From assembly GCA_016800925.1 (NCBI GenBank), contig JABCPU010000205.1, positions 55,995 to 119,994 of the forward strand: a stretch of DNA of 64,000 nucleotides. The letters are read 5' to 3'. The notes below the pieces were generated by a model. That model was not told where the DNA came from and did not search any database. It saw nothing but the letters and a program-made list of their open reading frames with translations. The stretch comes from Suillus spraguei (lineage: Eukaryota > Basidiomycota > Agaricomycetes > Boletales > Suillaceae). Positions 1-13,516 of this stretch are shown piece by piece (position 1 is the stretch's first letter; the number at the start of each line of letters is the position of its first letter). A program made the translations under genes and the position numbers.

Positions 1-72
1 GTGTCTCCCCTCGGGCCTGATCAAAAATCAATACTAAACATGGGCTGATTTTGGCATATGTGATCGCCGCAG

Positions 73-399
73 CAAGAGTTCCTCGAAGCGCTGTCTGGTC
101 TATCTGCCCTTCGAGACCTGCGCATCTGCATGCAATTCCCAGAGTACGATGATGTCGACGAATTTGAGTCATGGCGCATAGTACGCAAAGACTGTGCCAA
201 GGCCCTCGCGATGGGCTTGAAGCTGCTCGGCAAAGTTGGTTTTGAATATAGAAAACGTGCAGGGACCCACCGTTATCAGGACGCATGGCTAGACTTCGAA
301 ATCAGTCGGAGCAAAGGGGGGGCTGTCGAGTTGTACCAGCTTCCAGCTATGTGGTACCCGTTCCCTGAGGTGTGGCAGCCAGCGCGGTTACCGTTTTGA
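73..399 (+). CDS. F-box/LRR-like hypothetical protein, last exon (5' part outside window)
   Basis: The last exon of a gene whose start lies before base 1. An intron ends at the CGCCGCAG acceptor at 72, and the frame is then open to the TGA at 397-399. It begins QEFLEALSGLSALRDLRI, a leucine-rich pattern like the C-terminal repeats of basidiomycete F-box/LRR proteins, and ends with an aromatic and proline-rich tail. No catalytic motif is visible. Membership in the F-box group is inferred from the leucine pattern only; the F-box itself would be upstream and is not seen. Confidence 0.5.
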   Translation, partial: QEFLEALSGLSALRDLRICMQFPEYDDVDEFESWRIVRKDCAKALAMGLKLLGKVGFEYRKRAGTHRYQDAWLDFEISRSKGGAVELYQLPAMWYPFPEVWQPARLPF

Positions 400-1541
400 T
401 TGGGGATGTTTTTTTTTTGCAACGGAGGGTGCTACTTTCTTGCAAGTATGCATTGTTTTCTTTTTCATAGGCATTGTAATGTTATACGGTGATGGGACCG
501 AGTTCGTCCTAGTTTGGTTGTCTGGCGGCATACATGATTTCTCACATTGGCATTGATATCCACACATAGTGTACATAGATATATTTGTATACACGTCTCT
601 AGACTTGCTGCTGAGAGAGATAGTTTGTTGCTGTATGTGGGAATCTATCTATCATCTATAGTCCGGAGAGGTTTAAGTTCAGTCAGCCATGGGTCAGGTC
701 ATAGTAATTGTAACTTGAGCCAAGTTGTCGGAATGGCGGCAGTGTAACCGAAAGCCGCCTAGTAGTTCCCCTGGCGCCCTACTAGGACATGTGCCAATTT
801 CATTGACATGGCTCTCCTGCGATACCACTGACCCAGTAGTGCCGCCTAAATGATAAGGAACAAAGGTTTGACTTCACATGTTCGGGTCAAGCAGGGTGAC
901 CAAAGCCTTAAATATACCGCCCGTATGTTTTACGAAGTGTCTTGAAAAAACATTTAATCATTAGGAAACTCATTAGATTAGGCAGCAAATAACAAGCGAG
1001 CAGTGGCGTTGCGTTCTTAATTAAGACTGCGGTCCTCAGGCTGCGTACAAGTGAATATTCGGAACCTTGCTTGTGAATCCGCGGTTTAAGTGTATAGCGC
1101 CGATGTCCACGGTTGGTCTACTTTGAAATGCTGATACTTGGTGGCATGGGTCTAGATGCTCAGATCAAGGAAATTCCCCATCGAGTGGATCTGCGTTCTG
1201 ATTCTTTGAGAGTCTGGACGCACAGCAAATTTCACTATCAGATAACCCATGAGACCATCAGAGCAAAATTACCTCAAATTACATAATCCCTGACCAATCA
1301 TTAATCAGTGACCAAGCTTGCACGTGTGCGAGTACTACAAAGTAGTGCGACAGCTACTACAACAGCTAACCAACATGCCATGCCATCGACACTGTGGAAG
1401 TCCCGCCCCCCAGTGCCATCCACAGTCTTGGCGTTGTTGTCGCGTACGATCTGGTTCAAAAGGCGGACAAATGTCAACTCTTGAGCGCGTCTAGTAAGAT
1501 CACACCCCAGATCCCTTGGACCGCCCTGTATGAAGCTTTTG
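400..1541. other. Intergenic, no gene recognised
   Basis: The 3' flank of the first gene and the 5' flank of the next one. Short open frames here show no codon bias, splice pattern or motif. I see no RNA gene or repeat. Confidence 0.5.
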
Positions 1542-2211
1542 ATGATGTTCTGTTTACTTCATACCGTCATTATTACCCTGGCTGCACCTGCAGGTTCTAG
1601 TACGGCACTACGGGCATCTATTACCGGATCCCCTGTCATCACGTATGTCATCCCGCGTCCATTTGTATTCGTAAATTAACAGGGATTTGCTTTCCAGGAC
1701 GCAAGGGACTTTTCCGGATCCTTCCTCTACGGGAAGCAATTGCAATGTTATGAGTGTTTCCTCGAATGTGCTAGAGTCTGGAAGCACAGCTTCTGTACAT
1801 GTGACTCCCGTAGGATCGGTGACCAACAGTGAGTCTGCCCTACTTAAATTGTTGCACAAACTTCATGTCTGGTGTCCAGTAACAGCGCCGACTGGGACAT
1901 TGCTGACGGCGCCTACTTCAAACGATGAATCATACGATACTTGCACATTCGGAACGAACATTGACGAAGCATATATGATTGGAATAATTCTAGCGGCTTC
2001 TTTCTCGGCATAGCACTTATTATTGCTAGTGTGCTTATATGTTCTGTGATCATATTTGTAAAAAGTGAGTTGCAAGAATTGTAGATATGGAAAGGGTTGT
2101 GCTGATGTCAAAAATTCCACAGAATTACAGACACTTGACAAACAAGAACGACGGCTACTCGAACAAATTCTCCCCTGTTTTACATCCCGTACTTATCTAG
2201 AACATCAATAG
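1542..2211 (+). CDS. Small type I membrane protein (signal peptide, Ser/Thr-rich ectodomain, one TM), apparent frameshift
   Basis: Unrecognised family with a clear layout. The first exon encodes a hydrophobic signal peptide (MMFCLLHTVIITLAAPAG). A canonical intron (1643-1697, GTATGT...CCAG) leads into a Ser/Thr/Val-rich extracellular stretch; a second intron (1829-1879, GTGAGT...CCAG) follows. A strong TM helix (FFLGIALIIASVLICSVIIF) is encoded at 1995-2054. A third intron (2065-2122) precedes a charged cytoplasmic tail with KQERRLLEQ and a stop at 2209. The ectodomain and TM are in different frames, and no GT lies between 1881 and 2015 to supply a donor. Two extra bases in the ATATAT run near 1971-1976 would explain the break. 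It may be a young pseudogene or a sequencing indel. Fungal surface sensors often have this layout, but no specific function is claimed. Confidence 0.45.
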
Positions 2212-3108
2212 TCTAACTTAAGGCTTGGAAGAGCTTTGCCTTTCTGCATGCGTAATACTGCCAAGTTGACATATCGTGAAATGCAGCAGCAGTGCGGATT
2301 TCTAATTAAAATAGACAGTCACTATGTGTTTTTCGAGATTACTGTGTCATATACACCTTCAATGTACCATAATATGCAACCGTCAAGTGATTCCATTTTG
2401 TCTAGTTGAATCATAGCCTCAAGTTAGTTGCGGTGGAGCACAATGATACCCGGACTTGCGATAAGCGCAACACACATAGTGGGTGACTATGCGCTTAGTT
2501 ACTGGGCCGAGGACAGTGTAGATTAATCAGCAGGCTAAGTGTTGCCAGCTGTGGCCTGTCGACATGTCGACACCATTCTCTCCGAATCCTGTGTACTGTC
2601 ACCAGCGTGTAAGGAATCCCATTTAGAACAATAAAATGTCCGCACTGATGCCCAAAACTACCTGGAACCTAGAGTATGGTAGTGCTCATGGCTGCCTGCA
2701 ACGCAATTTGTGCGGCTGAGGCGCAGGCATAATATTATGGTAGGACGTGATAACGTTGCGCACAGTAACGGAGCATATGATACCTTGCAAGTCGAGTCCC
2801 TACATGTCGGACCGCTGGAGCTATTCTAGGAAGTCCTCGTTGCAATCATGCGAATTGAGTGGGTACCCGTTGATAGAAACAGGTATCGTGCACCGGATCC
2901 TGCGATGAGCTCAGAACTGTCGGAACGATTTTGATGAAAAGATGACGATGATCGGCTGAGAGTTGAAACCAAGGGTTTGTAAGTAATTGACTCGGCGGCA
3001 TGCGCACTGTGCATATACCCGTTAAGGGTGGGACTTGTAATTACCCTCACTACGTGACTAGGACCCCCTTTCCTTTGTTCTTCTCTGTGGACACTGTAGC
3101 TTGCACTC
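2212..3108. other. Intergenic, no gene recognised
   Basis: The 3' flank of the membrane-protein gene and the promoter region of the RING-H2 gene. No convincing coding exon, tRNA or repeat is seen. Confidence 0.5.
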
Positions 3109-6100
3109 ATGTCTTCAGAGTATCCCTCTCATCTTCATGTCTCTTTCGCACCAAATCCAACGTCGTTCAAGCGGACATTTGAGCAGTTTGGCTACGATTC
3201 GGGTTCTCCAATGACTAGCGCTCTCCAAGCCAGCGGGAGTGGCACAGCAACCCATAATGTTCCGACAGACTCCAGTAGCAACAGTAGTGGCAATGAAAGA
3301 AACAAGAGAGCAAGGAGTACGAGCAGTTCCTCTGTCAGTAATCGTTCTGCAGACTCTTCCAGGTCCTCCGAGTACATTTCTGCGCGATCGAGCGCCTCGC
3401 TGAGCGAGGGTTCCAGTACCAACGACCACAACCTCTCTCTTGACCAGAGCAGGAGATCCCCAGCTTATCCATCCCCTGCTACTGCTTCTACTTCGAGTAC
3501 TTTGGCCTCACCAATGCCTGTGCTACCGAGCACCGCGACCGAACCTCAGGACGAGGACATGTCAGATAGCTCCAGTTTTCCCTTGGATATCCCACGTCCC
3601 GCACCTCTGCCAGAAGTAGTATCTTCTACTACTGTACATGACGCTCTTAGAAGCTCCATAGAACGTTTCAACGAATTTGATAGTCACATTGCAGCCCTCC
3701 GGCGTTCACACTCACGTACTCCATCATGGCATCCTACCGCATCTCCCGTTCTGTCCCCACGCGAATCCTCGAATGATACCACCGAAGCATTCGACAATTG
3801 GGACTGGACTCATTTTGGAGCTTCGTCGGACTCATCACACACATCTGGGGAGGATCGCCGAGGTCAATACGATGCAACTACTTCAACTGGGTCTGGGAGC
3901 ACACACACAACGGCTCCCAGGCAAGTCGACTCTTTATCTTTCCAAGCATCGGATGGTAGGCGTCTTCTGATCTGTTACATACTTATTAGCACTGATTACA
4001 TACTACTCGTTGGCAGGCTTATCATCACGTCCTGGGTATACTACCTCATCAAGTAATTCCTCCAGTTCTACACGTTCGTCGAACACCGCTCGTCCCTCAT
4101 ACCGCCCACTCCTTTTGTCAGCAAGGACGAACGCACCTACCCGAGAATCTGATGAGTTTCCCAGCGGATCACTTGCCTCCGTACCATCGGCCTCGCAAAC
4201 TGAAAGAAACAACACTGCCTTAAATGGACCTGACGGCAGGCAAGGTGTCCATCGTGGATTAAATTCCGGGTCATCAAATTTGTCATGGGCTGCTCTTGCT
4301 TCTTCCCGTCCTTCACCGCCCGTTGCGTTGTCGCAAGATGTAGTCAGCAGGCAAAGTGTTCATCGTGTACCAACCTCCGGTTCATCCGATCTAACATGGG
4401 CTGCTCTTACTCCCCCTCGTTCCTCACCCCCAGTTGCGCCGTCGCCAGACGTAATCGCACGTCCAGCATTACTTGATGACGCATTCGAGTCACCAACTTC
4501 AGATCCGGCTGCTGGACCGCAGGCCGTAAGACGTACTACCCATTTGGATGCCGGCTGGAGATCCATGAGCTCTGTGCGTACGTCATCAAGCACTTCTGCG
4601 TCATCCTCTGGTCAGTGTTCCACACAAATGACGATCACATTGACTAAAAGGCTACAATTTGTTCCAGTGCTTGGAGACTCCATTTCTCACTTCTACGCCG
4701 CCGACGAGGAAGGACACCGGGGTACCTCGAGTACAGCCCAGGAGTATGACGCATCACCTCGCTCTACTGACAGATACGAAGACGTTGCTGCGCGTGCTAG
4801 AGCAGTTATCGAACGCTCGCGTAACTTAGGTATGGCTTCTATGTTTCTTGTTTCTTGTTGTTTACAAATATCGCCAGTTCGCCCACTCTCGGAGGCTTTT
4901 TCTTCGTTTTCTGGAGAACAGGCAGTTGAAGATCCTGATGACGCAGAACTGTTTACTGACAGTTCCTCGATGGTGGACTCCATCGATCTCGAGAGAATAC
5001 GCAGGGCGAGGGATCATAGCCATTACGATGTTGCCGGCGAGAATGATGAAGATGATGACGACCCCTCCCATCCAGACAATGTGCATGAGATTATCCAAGG
5101 TCTTCATAATGCTCGTGGTCTACTCGAGCGTGGTGTTGAAACTGGTAAGGTGCAGCGCAGTTATCCAACCCATATTCACTAATCTTTCTCAATCAGCCCG
5201 TTCATTGTCTGGGTCGCCTTCCCGACATGAGCCTCCCAATCATCCACCCTCTCGCTACCGCTTTCATTCTCGCTTGTATGCCCCCGCTACGACGGTGTCC
5301 AGCAATTCGTTGGTGTCAGAGAGTGCCGCAGAACATCGCCGTACGAACGCCAGGGCGCATCTTCGCTCCCAATTATTTGATTCACGTCCCAATTCTGACG
5401 AGCCTCTTCGAGACAGTTCAGAGATTTCAAGTTTGACGGCCGCTGCTCGTTTGAGGCGACTCATAGCCAGTCAAGCGGACTCCTCATCAAACACATCTTC
5501 TCGCCCTTTATCGTCTGGTCGAACAAGTGATACTTCTGCAAGACCGTCCACATTAAACGGTTCTGGGCCACCTTCTCAGTTTCCACGAGGAGGCTTAAAC
5601 GAATGGCAAAGAGCCCGATTTTCGGAGATTTTATCCGAACACAGACATCCCCAGACAAGAAGTGGGAATAACAGATCCCTGTCAAGAGACCGCAATCACC
5701 TCTCTTCTGAAGACTCACCCGACACTATATTTGACCCTGTGTTCGCTACGGTCAACACTATTCCTGGTTTAACAACCTCAGTGGAGGGAGACGCACAGCC
5801 ATCTCATCGTCCGCCCACACTACCTCTTCACAGCTCGCATGCTGCTCGCTCGCGCTCTCCACCGCGTATGTCTTCGGAACGACCACAGGTGTCTAACGGT
5901 GACACTTCTGCGAGATCTCATCCTTTTAGCAACGTTAACTTGGATATGTTCCCGCCTGGAATATACCGTGATTCATTGCGGCGGTCGATACAAGGGAATC
6001 CAGGACGTGGTGATTCCCGTGTACCAGAGCCAGAGCCTACGTCTCCCAGTCATGAACCTTCCAATATGTTTTCACTCGGGAACTCGGATGAGGATAACGA

Positions 6101-8521
6101 TAGCGATGACATGGATTCTTACTTCGGTGTCTTTGTGTGTCCCTTTCAACAAATCACGTGACGTATTTAGCACTGATATATCTGTACAGCCGAGGCGTGG
6201 AAGGGAACGCACAGCAGCCACGAGGTCAGTGTTATGTATAACTCCCATTGAATCATCTGCTGAATATTTCTGAATACTAAAGCACACGGTTTACTTCAAG
6301 GCATATGATGCCAGAGCCTGCTGCTTCACCAACATTCTTGGCTTTTGGCGTCGACTCTCACAACACATCCACGCAGGGCAACAACACCTTCACTAGTGTA
6401 CGGGGTCGCGTTCCTCCATTGAGAGGACAGTCGAGCAACGAAATTCTTGCGAGGCATCGATTGAACGAAGCAGAGAGAGGTGCTCAAAGTTCGCCTCTTG
6501 ATCCATTCTGGTCCAGCAGGCATGATGCCCCTGCACACAACCCTGCACCCCACTCTTCATGGGAGTCCTTAATGCAAGCACATGATCGTGACTATGAAAG
6601 AATGAGAACGATGCGTGATATGATGGAGCGGAATGGTCCCAACAGCGAACGATCTGACTTGCTCTCCAGGCGCAACGTTTCTCAGCCTCACCAGGGACCC
6701 CCCGGAAGACCTGGGAATGCTAATCGCCTCACATTACTTCCATGGCGGTCTCCATTGCTTCAAAATTCATCTACTCCAGCAAATTCCGGATCATCATCCA
6801 CTTTCAGTAGTTCCGGTCCCACTGCTCATAATCCATACCGAAATACTGCAGACCGGCCTCGAGAACGGCAAGAAGCGATGCCACCAGAAGAACGCACGCC
6901 TATTCGGACCTTAAGGCAACGGGCTGGCCTGACACGCGGAACATCTCGAGCAGAGGGTACCCGTATTCGATCGATGTTTCGGACGATGGCAAGGAGAAAT
7001 ATGGGCGATTACATGGTGTGTATGCTTTGCTGTGGTTGCTGGGGTGTTCCTCATGTTTGTTTTTCGGATAAAGCCGGATGAGCTATTTGACTCGTCGTAT
7101 GAGGGATTGTTGTCACTAGGCGAAACGCTTGGGGAAGTCAGGTCGAAAGCCACGCCTGCTGACGTCATTGCATCGCTTCCAACGGGGACCTATCAAGCAT
7201 GGGCTAAAGAAGACAGCGAGACACGGTGTCCAATATGTTTGGATGATGCACGTATCTATCAAATTCATTCAGTGACGTATCGTGCTTATCTTTATTCTGT
7301 AGTACGGGCGTGATGATCCCGTCACGAAGCTCGTTGAATGTACCCATTGGTTGCACAAAGCTTGTTTGGAGGTATCCTTGGCTGCTTCTTTCTTTTTCAC
7401 TTGCTGACGAGTTACCCTTCCAGCAATGGCTGAAGACAGCGAATACTTGCCCTGTATGTCGCAAAAAGGTCAAGGATTCTCCGAAATGCCCGTACAGGAC
7501 AAGCATAATGACAAATATGGGGGCTGATGGGCCAGGGTCAAGAGAACCCGAGGTGGGAGCAAGCGGCAATCACGGCCGGGCATCGAACTCAGACTCTACC
7601 TCTGGGGTTGTTGCCATGCGTTTGGGTGAACTAATCAATCGTGCTCGCCGAGGGTCCAATGCCCAATCAGGGAGTGGCACTCAGCAACAATCATTGACCC
7701 GTGTCCAAACGATTGTTGGTACTCCTACAGAGCCGGTGGCAGTGACAAGGTTTAATGGTGGTGGAACTCATTTCCATCATCATCATCACCACTATCTCCA
7801 CATCCATCCACCACGTCAAGAGCAATCCCACGGTTCACAGTTCATAGATCCTTATCATCAACCTCCCAGCTCAACTGCCAGTGCAGGCCAAAGTACCGGA
7901 TCCCGCGCCTTCCCACCTGTCCAGAATGTCAGCGGACCTCGTCCTAATGTGTCAAATCGCCCAGTGCTTTCTCGCCCGACTTCCTGGTTTGGCTCAATGA
8001 CAAATCGAGTCAGTGCCCGTCGAGCGTCTGAAACAGCACAGGATAACGGCCCACATTTCCCATCTTCTCCAATGGAAGTCGATTATGAGAATGGAAGAAC
8101 AAGTTTCATAGGTGCAACTTCCGGCTTTCATGATCCTGCACCGGCTCCACGGAGCACCTTTGGAGCGCCTCCGTCATCTAGTGTCATGTCTAGCGCAGTA
8201 TTTCCTCAAACCGCAAGCTCGTCGTCGTCGTCGTCATCATCTTCATCGTCGTCATCATCATCATCTACATCTGTCGCATCTAACATGGTAGACTCATACT
8301 CCCTGGTGACAGGTGAATCTTTCCATGGTACAACACGGACCAACGTGGGCTCGATGGGGAGCCGACCTCACGTTACTGCACATGCCAACAATGCAGCTGC
8401 ACCGCATTTTAGATCTTTTAACTCAGATGGCAGTCTAGAATCAAGAAGCAGTACAACTCGCGGCGGTTATGTGAGGCCGGGAGGACCTGGGTCATCTGGC
8501 CCTCCTCCGTGGTGGCGGTGA
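3109..8521 (+). CDS. Very large Ser-rich RING-H2 protein (predicted E3 ubiquitin ligase)
   Basis: About 1,630 codons over ten exons. Introns: 3956-4016, 4611-4667, 4830-4877, 5145-5196, one or two in 6127-6300, 7016-7073, 7248-7302, 7372-7423. The first ~1,180 residues are low-complexity Ser/Thr/Pro/Arg sequence, probably disordered. The RING-H2 (residues ~1,235-1,280) is split over three exons: CPICLDD, then VECTHWLHKAC, then NTCPVC, giving the C3H2C3 ligand order that binds two zinc ions and recruits E2 enzymes. The ~360-residue tail has a His cluster (7774-7806) and a Ser run. Intron 7248-7302 must start with GC (GCACGT) to keep the frame. Splicing near 6127-6320 is ambiguous: the standard acceptor at 6189 leaves the next exon out of frame, whereas the pair 6195-6228 and 6301-7015 fits. 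Substrate unknown. Confidence 0.85.
4238..4459 (+). repeat. Two tandem 37-residue repeats inside the RING-H2 gene
   Basis: Two consecutive 111 bp units encode the shared pattern RQxVHRxxxSGSSxLxWAA followed by SSPPVAxSxDV. They are diverged in third positions but have no indels, so this is an older in-frame duplication in the disordered region. Confidence 0.75.
8215..8271 (+). repeat. TCG/TCA trinucleotide run encoding poly-Ser
   Basis: About nineteen consecutive Ser codons of mixed TCG, TCA and TCT type in the RING-H2 C-terminal tail. The mixed codons suggest either selection for Ser or an old repeat rather than a recent pure expansion. Confidence 0.9.
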
Positions 8522-9007
8522 GCTGTATCGCCGCATGTCTGTTATCTTCAATGGTCTATACATATAATATCTATTTTGGTCAGGTTATAACACTGCATCG
8601 GTCACGACTTTATGCTTTTGCACTCTACACATGGATGCATGTACATTCTCTTCTCTTCGCTACACGTACCTGTAAATCAAACAAATCAAATCCAAGTATA
8701 TCTAGTCTTAGGTATCAGTGAATTTAGAGTCGTAGCTTATCTCTGATATCGCGTTTCCTGATTCTCTTTGTGAGCTCGTACTTAAGTGGCCGCAACCAAG
8801 ATTACAAACGATACAACATTATGGATACTCTGCGGAGTGCCAGGAATATATACAATTCACTACGGTATCATAGGTAAATGTGGGGAATCAATAAATGAGC
8901 GACCTATGCAAACAAACACTGTCGAAAGCGAATTTTGCGGCGATAATGACAAAGGGTTATCATAAAATGGAGAGGAGTTATCGGTACAGTTCGGGACAGC
9001 GACACGC
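8522..9007. other. Convergent intergenic spacer (two 3' ends)
   Basis: The spacer between the stops of the RING-H2 gene (+) and the SH3-TBC gene (-). It is AT-richer than its neighbours, as expected for facing 3' UTRs. No coding exon is seen. Confidence 0.6.
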
Positions 9008-12000
9008 CTAGGACGTTTTCGGGAGAGAAATGGATGCAATCTGCATAGCTGGGAAACCATTCGTACGGGACTGAGTTTGGCGCTTGACTTGTGCTTCCAT
9101 TTTGATACGTTGCTTTCGAATATCGTCATCTTTCAGTTTCATCATCAGGGCTTGATTAAGGAATGCGTCTGCTGTCGAGGGTAGGCATGCGAGAGGCGGA
9201 TGAACCAGGTATTCCATAGCAGCTTCTTCCGACGTTGCTTTCAAGAGCAGATGTCGCACACATTGAACGAGCGCAAGTCCAACACGAAACAAAATGGTAA
9301 CGCCTAGCGGAGTATAAACATGAGGAATGATGGAAAAGTATGCCACCGCTACCTTCATATAGGAAAACGTCCCAAATACGGTGGAGATAATCAACAGGCA
9401 ACGTTCTGACAAATAGCGTAGAGAACCTGTGCGAGATCAGAAAACATGAAATCCCAGAGGTGCGAATTGATACGAACCAAGACTTTGCTATCGCGCTAGG
9501 GGAGATGCTAAACGTGACATAGAGCTTTTTGCACACAGCAGGATCATTAGCTTCGATGGCTTTGCTGAGCAATGCAGCATCGACTTCTAACTGAATGGTA
9601 TTGGCTGAGAAGTACGGACGAAGATGAGCGTCCATCATCGATGCGAATATCCAAAAAGCATCTTCTTCGGGTGATAGCAACAACAGATGACCAGCTATAG
9701 AAGTCAGTCCTGACAACCCCACATCAATCAGTAACGATGCGACGCTCGGACACAACGGAGATGTACCTGAGCTATATTGGATATCTGGAACCATATTGAG
9801 ATACGCCTGTAAGAGTGATACTAAAGGGCCATCGAAGTGGTGCAGTTGCGTCTGATCAGGGAAACACGTTTTTGCATCCTTCTCGATATCTGAAAATGCA
9901 GGAACTCTTTGCCTCTTGCCCAGCTGCGTATATACGCCGGGAATCGCACGTGCTTTGCTGTCACTGAGATGACACCACACCAAGTATCGTACCGACGAAG
10001 GCACTCCGTCCAACAATAGACGCTTGACCTTCTTGTTCCTGCGTGCTTGAGATGGCGGTACCATAGGCAGGAGGGCCATCCACTTGACCTCACGCTGGCG
10101 GTGAGCATCTATTGACACGGGTGATTCTGCTGGCGGAGTACCCGGCGAGATCGCATCGGGGAGCATGGGAGACCGTGGCGCGCTCGAATGCATCGATGCA
10201 GCATCGCCTTGCATGATACCAGGGGAATCGAGGTACACTGCATCAGTATCACGTCCAGGATACGAGGATTCTTGACTGGAGCGACCCAATGGTACTTGCG
10301 GTAAAGTGGGTTTCACAAGCTCAAAGTCCATGTCTTGTACTTGCACAGTTTCGCTCTCCTGGTTATCCAGTGAAGACGTCACGCTTGCAGCATCGTCAAG
10401 CTTCGATCTGATGCTCATCTTACCACGAAGCGCGGGGAGACTGAGCTTTCCCCGAAGTTGGACTTCGTGTGTAAGGGGCGATGTCCGCGCTGACTGTGAG
10501 TGCCATTCCGTAATGGGAGGTGGAGATACCATTTGAGAATGTGAATCGGTAGAATCAGAACTCTGTCGAGGAGGCGCACTATCGATGGAGTTCTTCCTCG
10601 GTATGTCCACTGATCCGTTACGAACATTGGTTACCCAGGGATGCGGGGAAGCAGCGTTGTTAGTCGACACCGACGTGTGTCCCGTCATTGCAGATGCTGG
10701 CGATGCGTCCTTGTCACGATCGCTAAAGTTACTTGGACTAAAACTAGGCACAGGGCTAGCCGAAGGGCTTCCTGTAGACGGAGGCTGCAGCCCGAACTTC
10801 ATGACACTCGGAATAGGGGAGGGCTGCTGGAAACCAGGGCTGACTGGTGACTTAAGCTGGCCTGCATTGGGCGATGAAGTATCGGTAGAAGAAACGACGG
10901 TATTGGGACTTCGTTCACGATTCAAGTTGCCATTCTGTATGGAAAGAGGTGAGGGAACGTGACGTGCCCTCAAAGAAGCTGGAAGACCGTTTAGCGTGGG
11001 CGCAGACGTGGATGCAGGCTGCGAAGAAGGGGAAGGGGTGAAAACAGAGGCGGCAGCCACAGATACACCTTGCGCCTTGGACACTGGTTCTTCAAGGCTG
11101 TATCACTCATCAGCTTCAACTCTTCATCACCGCTCAAGATAATCTCACCTTCGTTCAGGTAAAGGACCAACCTTTCCAGCTTCCCCAAAGCCCGAAAATG
11201 ACCTTGATCTCGGCCGGGCAGCGCCCACCTGCGGGACAAAATTTGGGCGCGAAATTGGAGCCAAGGCCACACTACTATCCGTATTTAGCTCCTGCACACC
11301 TGGAAACATCATCGCCGATCGCCGAGGCAATCTGAGTGATGAAGTGCTAGTCGGATCAGCACTTGTATTGGGATTGGTATCTTTTGCATTGCTAGGTGGT
11401 GGTGCCCCACGAAGAGGTCCAACAGCTGAAGGCGCAGCTGAGCTCCTTCGTATCGGAGTAGAGACCGTCGCAGAACGAGTGGGCGGTGCAGACGGAGGAG
11501 CGCGAGCCTGTAATGGTGGAAGTGGGTCGATGGAGAACATAATAGGTACAGGACCAGCGCTCGAATTCAAGTCAGGTTCACAGCGAGCATACAACGTCAC
11601 CGGCAGCCTGCGCATGCCGGCGCCAGGACCAATGGAGATACTCCTGAGGTGGCGGAGAACTTGAACAGAGAACGCTGTGGCATTGGGCGGTGGCTGCACA
11701 GGGGGTATCGACCCAGGGCTTACCATGGGATGCTGGGGTCGTGCATACATGGGACCTAACCCCTGGCTACCTGGAGCTATCTTGGGAGCATTAGGATGGG
11801 GGAGGAATATCGATGTACGTGAAAAGGGATGAGGTGTTTGGTTTGGCTGACGGGGACGCAGGGTCGAAGGTGGTACGTCTCGGCCTGAAGGTGAGTTCCC
11901 TGCTGATGGTGCGCCCGGACTCGGCGCTGACGAAGTGACGGAGGTGTGTGAAACACCGAATGCTGGTATAGATGGCGACCCTGGTGTAAGTGCTGCAGGC

Positions 12001-13482
12001 GTCCGAGGCATAAGCGCAGACGGCATACCCGTCGTCGATGGCAAGAGCGACGCTGGAGTAACAGTATGTCCTGTAGAAGCAGTCCCAGTCTCGCTCGATA
12101 CAAACGACGTATCGCCTTCAACACCTACATCCTCATTCACTGCAGGATGATTTTCATTGCCATCATCATCATCCACCTCAATGCGCATTCCCAAACCAAC
12201 GCGCTGCTCCTGCCTGCTCTCCGTACACGCAGGTAGCGCAGGCACGGCACTGGACGCATATGTAGGTGACATAGGCGACCGCAGACTCCCTGCATCTGAT
12301 CGCAGCCCTCGCGACCTACGAGACATATGTCCATCATCCGACTCCGAATACCCAGATGACTGCATTTCTGTCTCCTCCGTGTAGCCCGAATGTCGTCCGT
12401 TAGCACCAAACGATGCATAGAGCAAGGGCGACACCGGATTTATCCCATGCGAGAGCGTCTTCTCCCCTCCCAAACTCACACTCTCACCCTCGTCTTCCAT
12501 GTTCGTATTCGTTACTCGCAGCCTACTAGGCACCCCAGTCGGGACTTGAGGGAACTGCGTGCTGAGTGGGGACAACGCCCGCACTGAACAGCTCAAGGGC
12601 GTACTACGCGTCGACTCGTGGCCTGCAGAGAACTGGCGTGCAATCGGTGGGCGTAGACGCACCTCTGGGCCGTCGACAGGGTCACGAGGTGTATGCTCTA
12701 GGGAGACAGGCGAAATAGGATCTGGATCTGCAGAAGATGTTGACTCGACGGAGGGCCGTGAGTAGACGGATGCAGTCGCATGGGTATACGTAGATGAGAT
12801 ATTGGCCCGATCTCGCTGGCTTGGGCTGGAAGTACCTGAAACGCTGGGCCGTCCACTCGAGATGCTAGGGCGTGATAATGCATCAAAGCTGACCCTGTCC
12901 GGCGAGAAACTCGGTACAGGGGGGACATCGCCACTGCCCGGGAGAATGGACATGTGTGCTTTCGACTTTACGGAGATCGTGGACATGCGCTTAGATGAGA
13001 AGCTGTGGCGAGAGTAGCGGTAGTCGTCGTATATGTCGGATGCACGGGCCCAGTAGCCCTCTTCATCATCATCATCATCATCATCACCATTGTCATCTTT
13101 TTCTTCTTCCTCCTTCTCTTCTTCCTCACTTTCTTCGTCGCCTTTATCTTCACCGATCTCTTCCTTCTGTAGGTGCCGTCCTGGCTCATCGACCTGCGTC
13201 ATGGCGTCATCTTGCATAGTCTTGGTCTCGAACGATGCATGCGGCGCATTATTGTTCGCCACACGCTCAACTATCGGAGTTACAGAAATAGAGGGCGTAT
13301 ACTTGGTCCATGGAATGGGTGTACTTGCACCCGTCGCAGTACCTCCCTCCGCTCCATCACCCGAATCATGCCCTCCTGCTCCTACCTCCAACCATGGTCG
13401 ATCACTATACTCGCTTGCACTTTCGTCGTCGTCGTCGTCATCATCGTCGTCGTCGTCATCATCGTTGTCGTCGTCGTCACTG

Positions 13483-13516
<34 letters not shown>

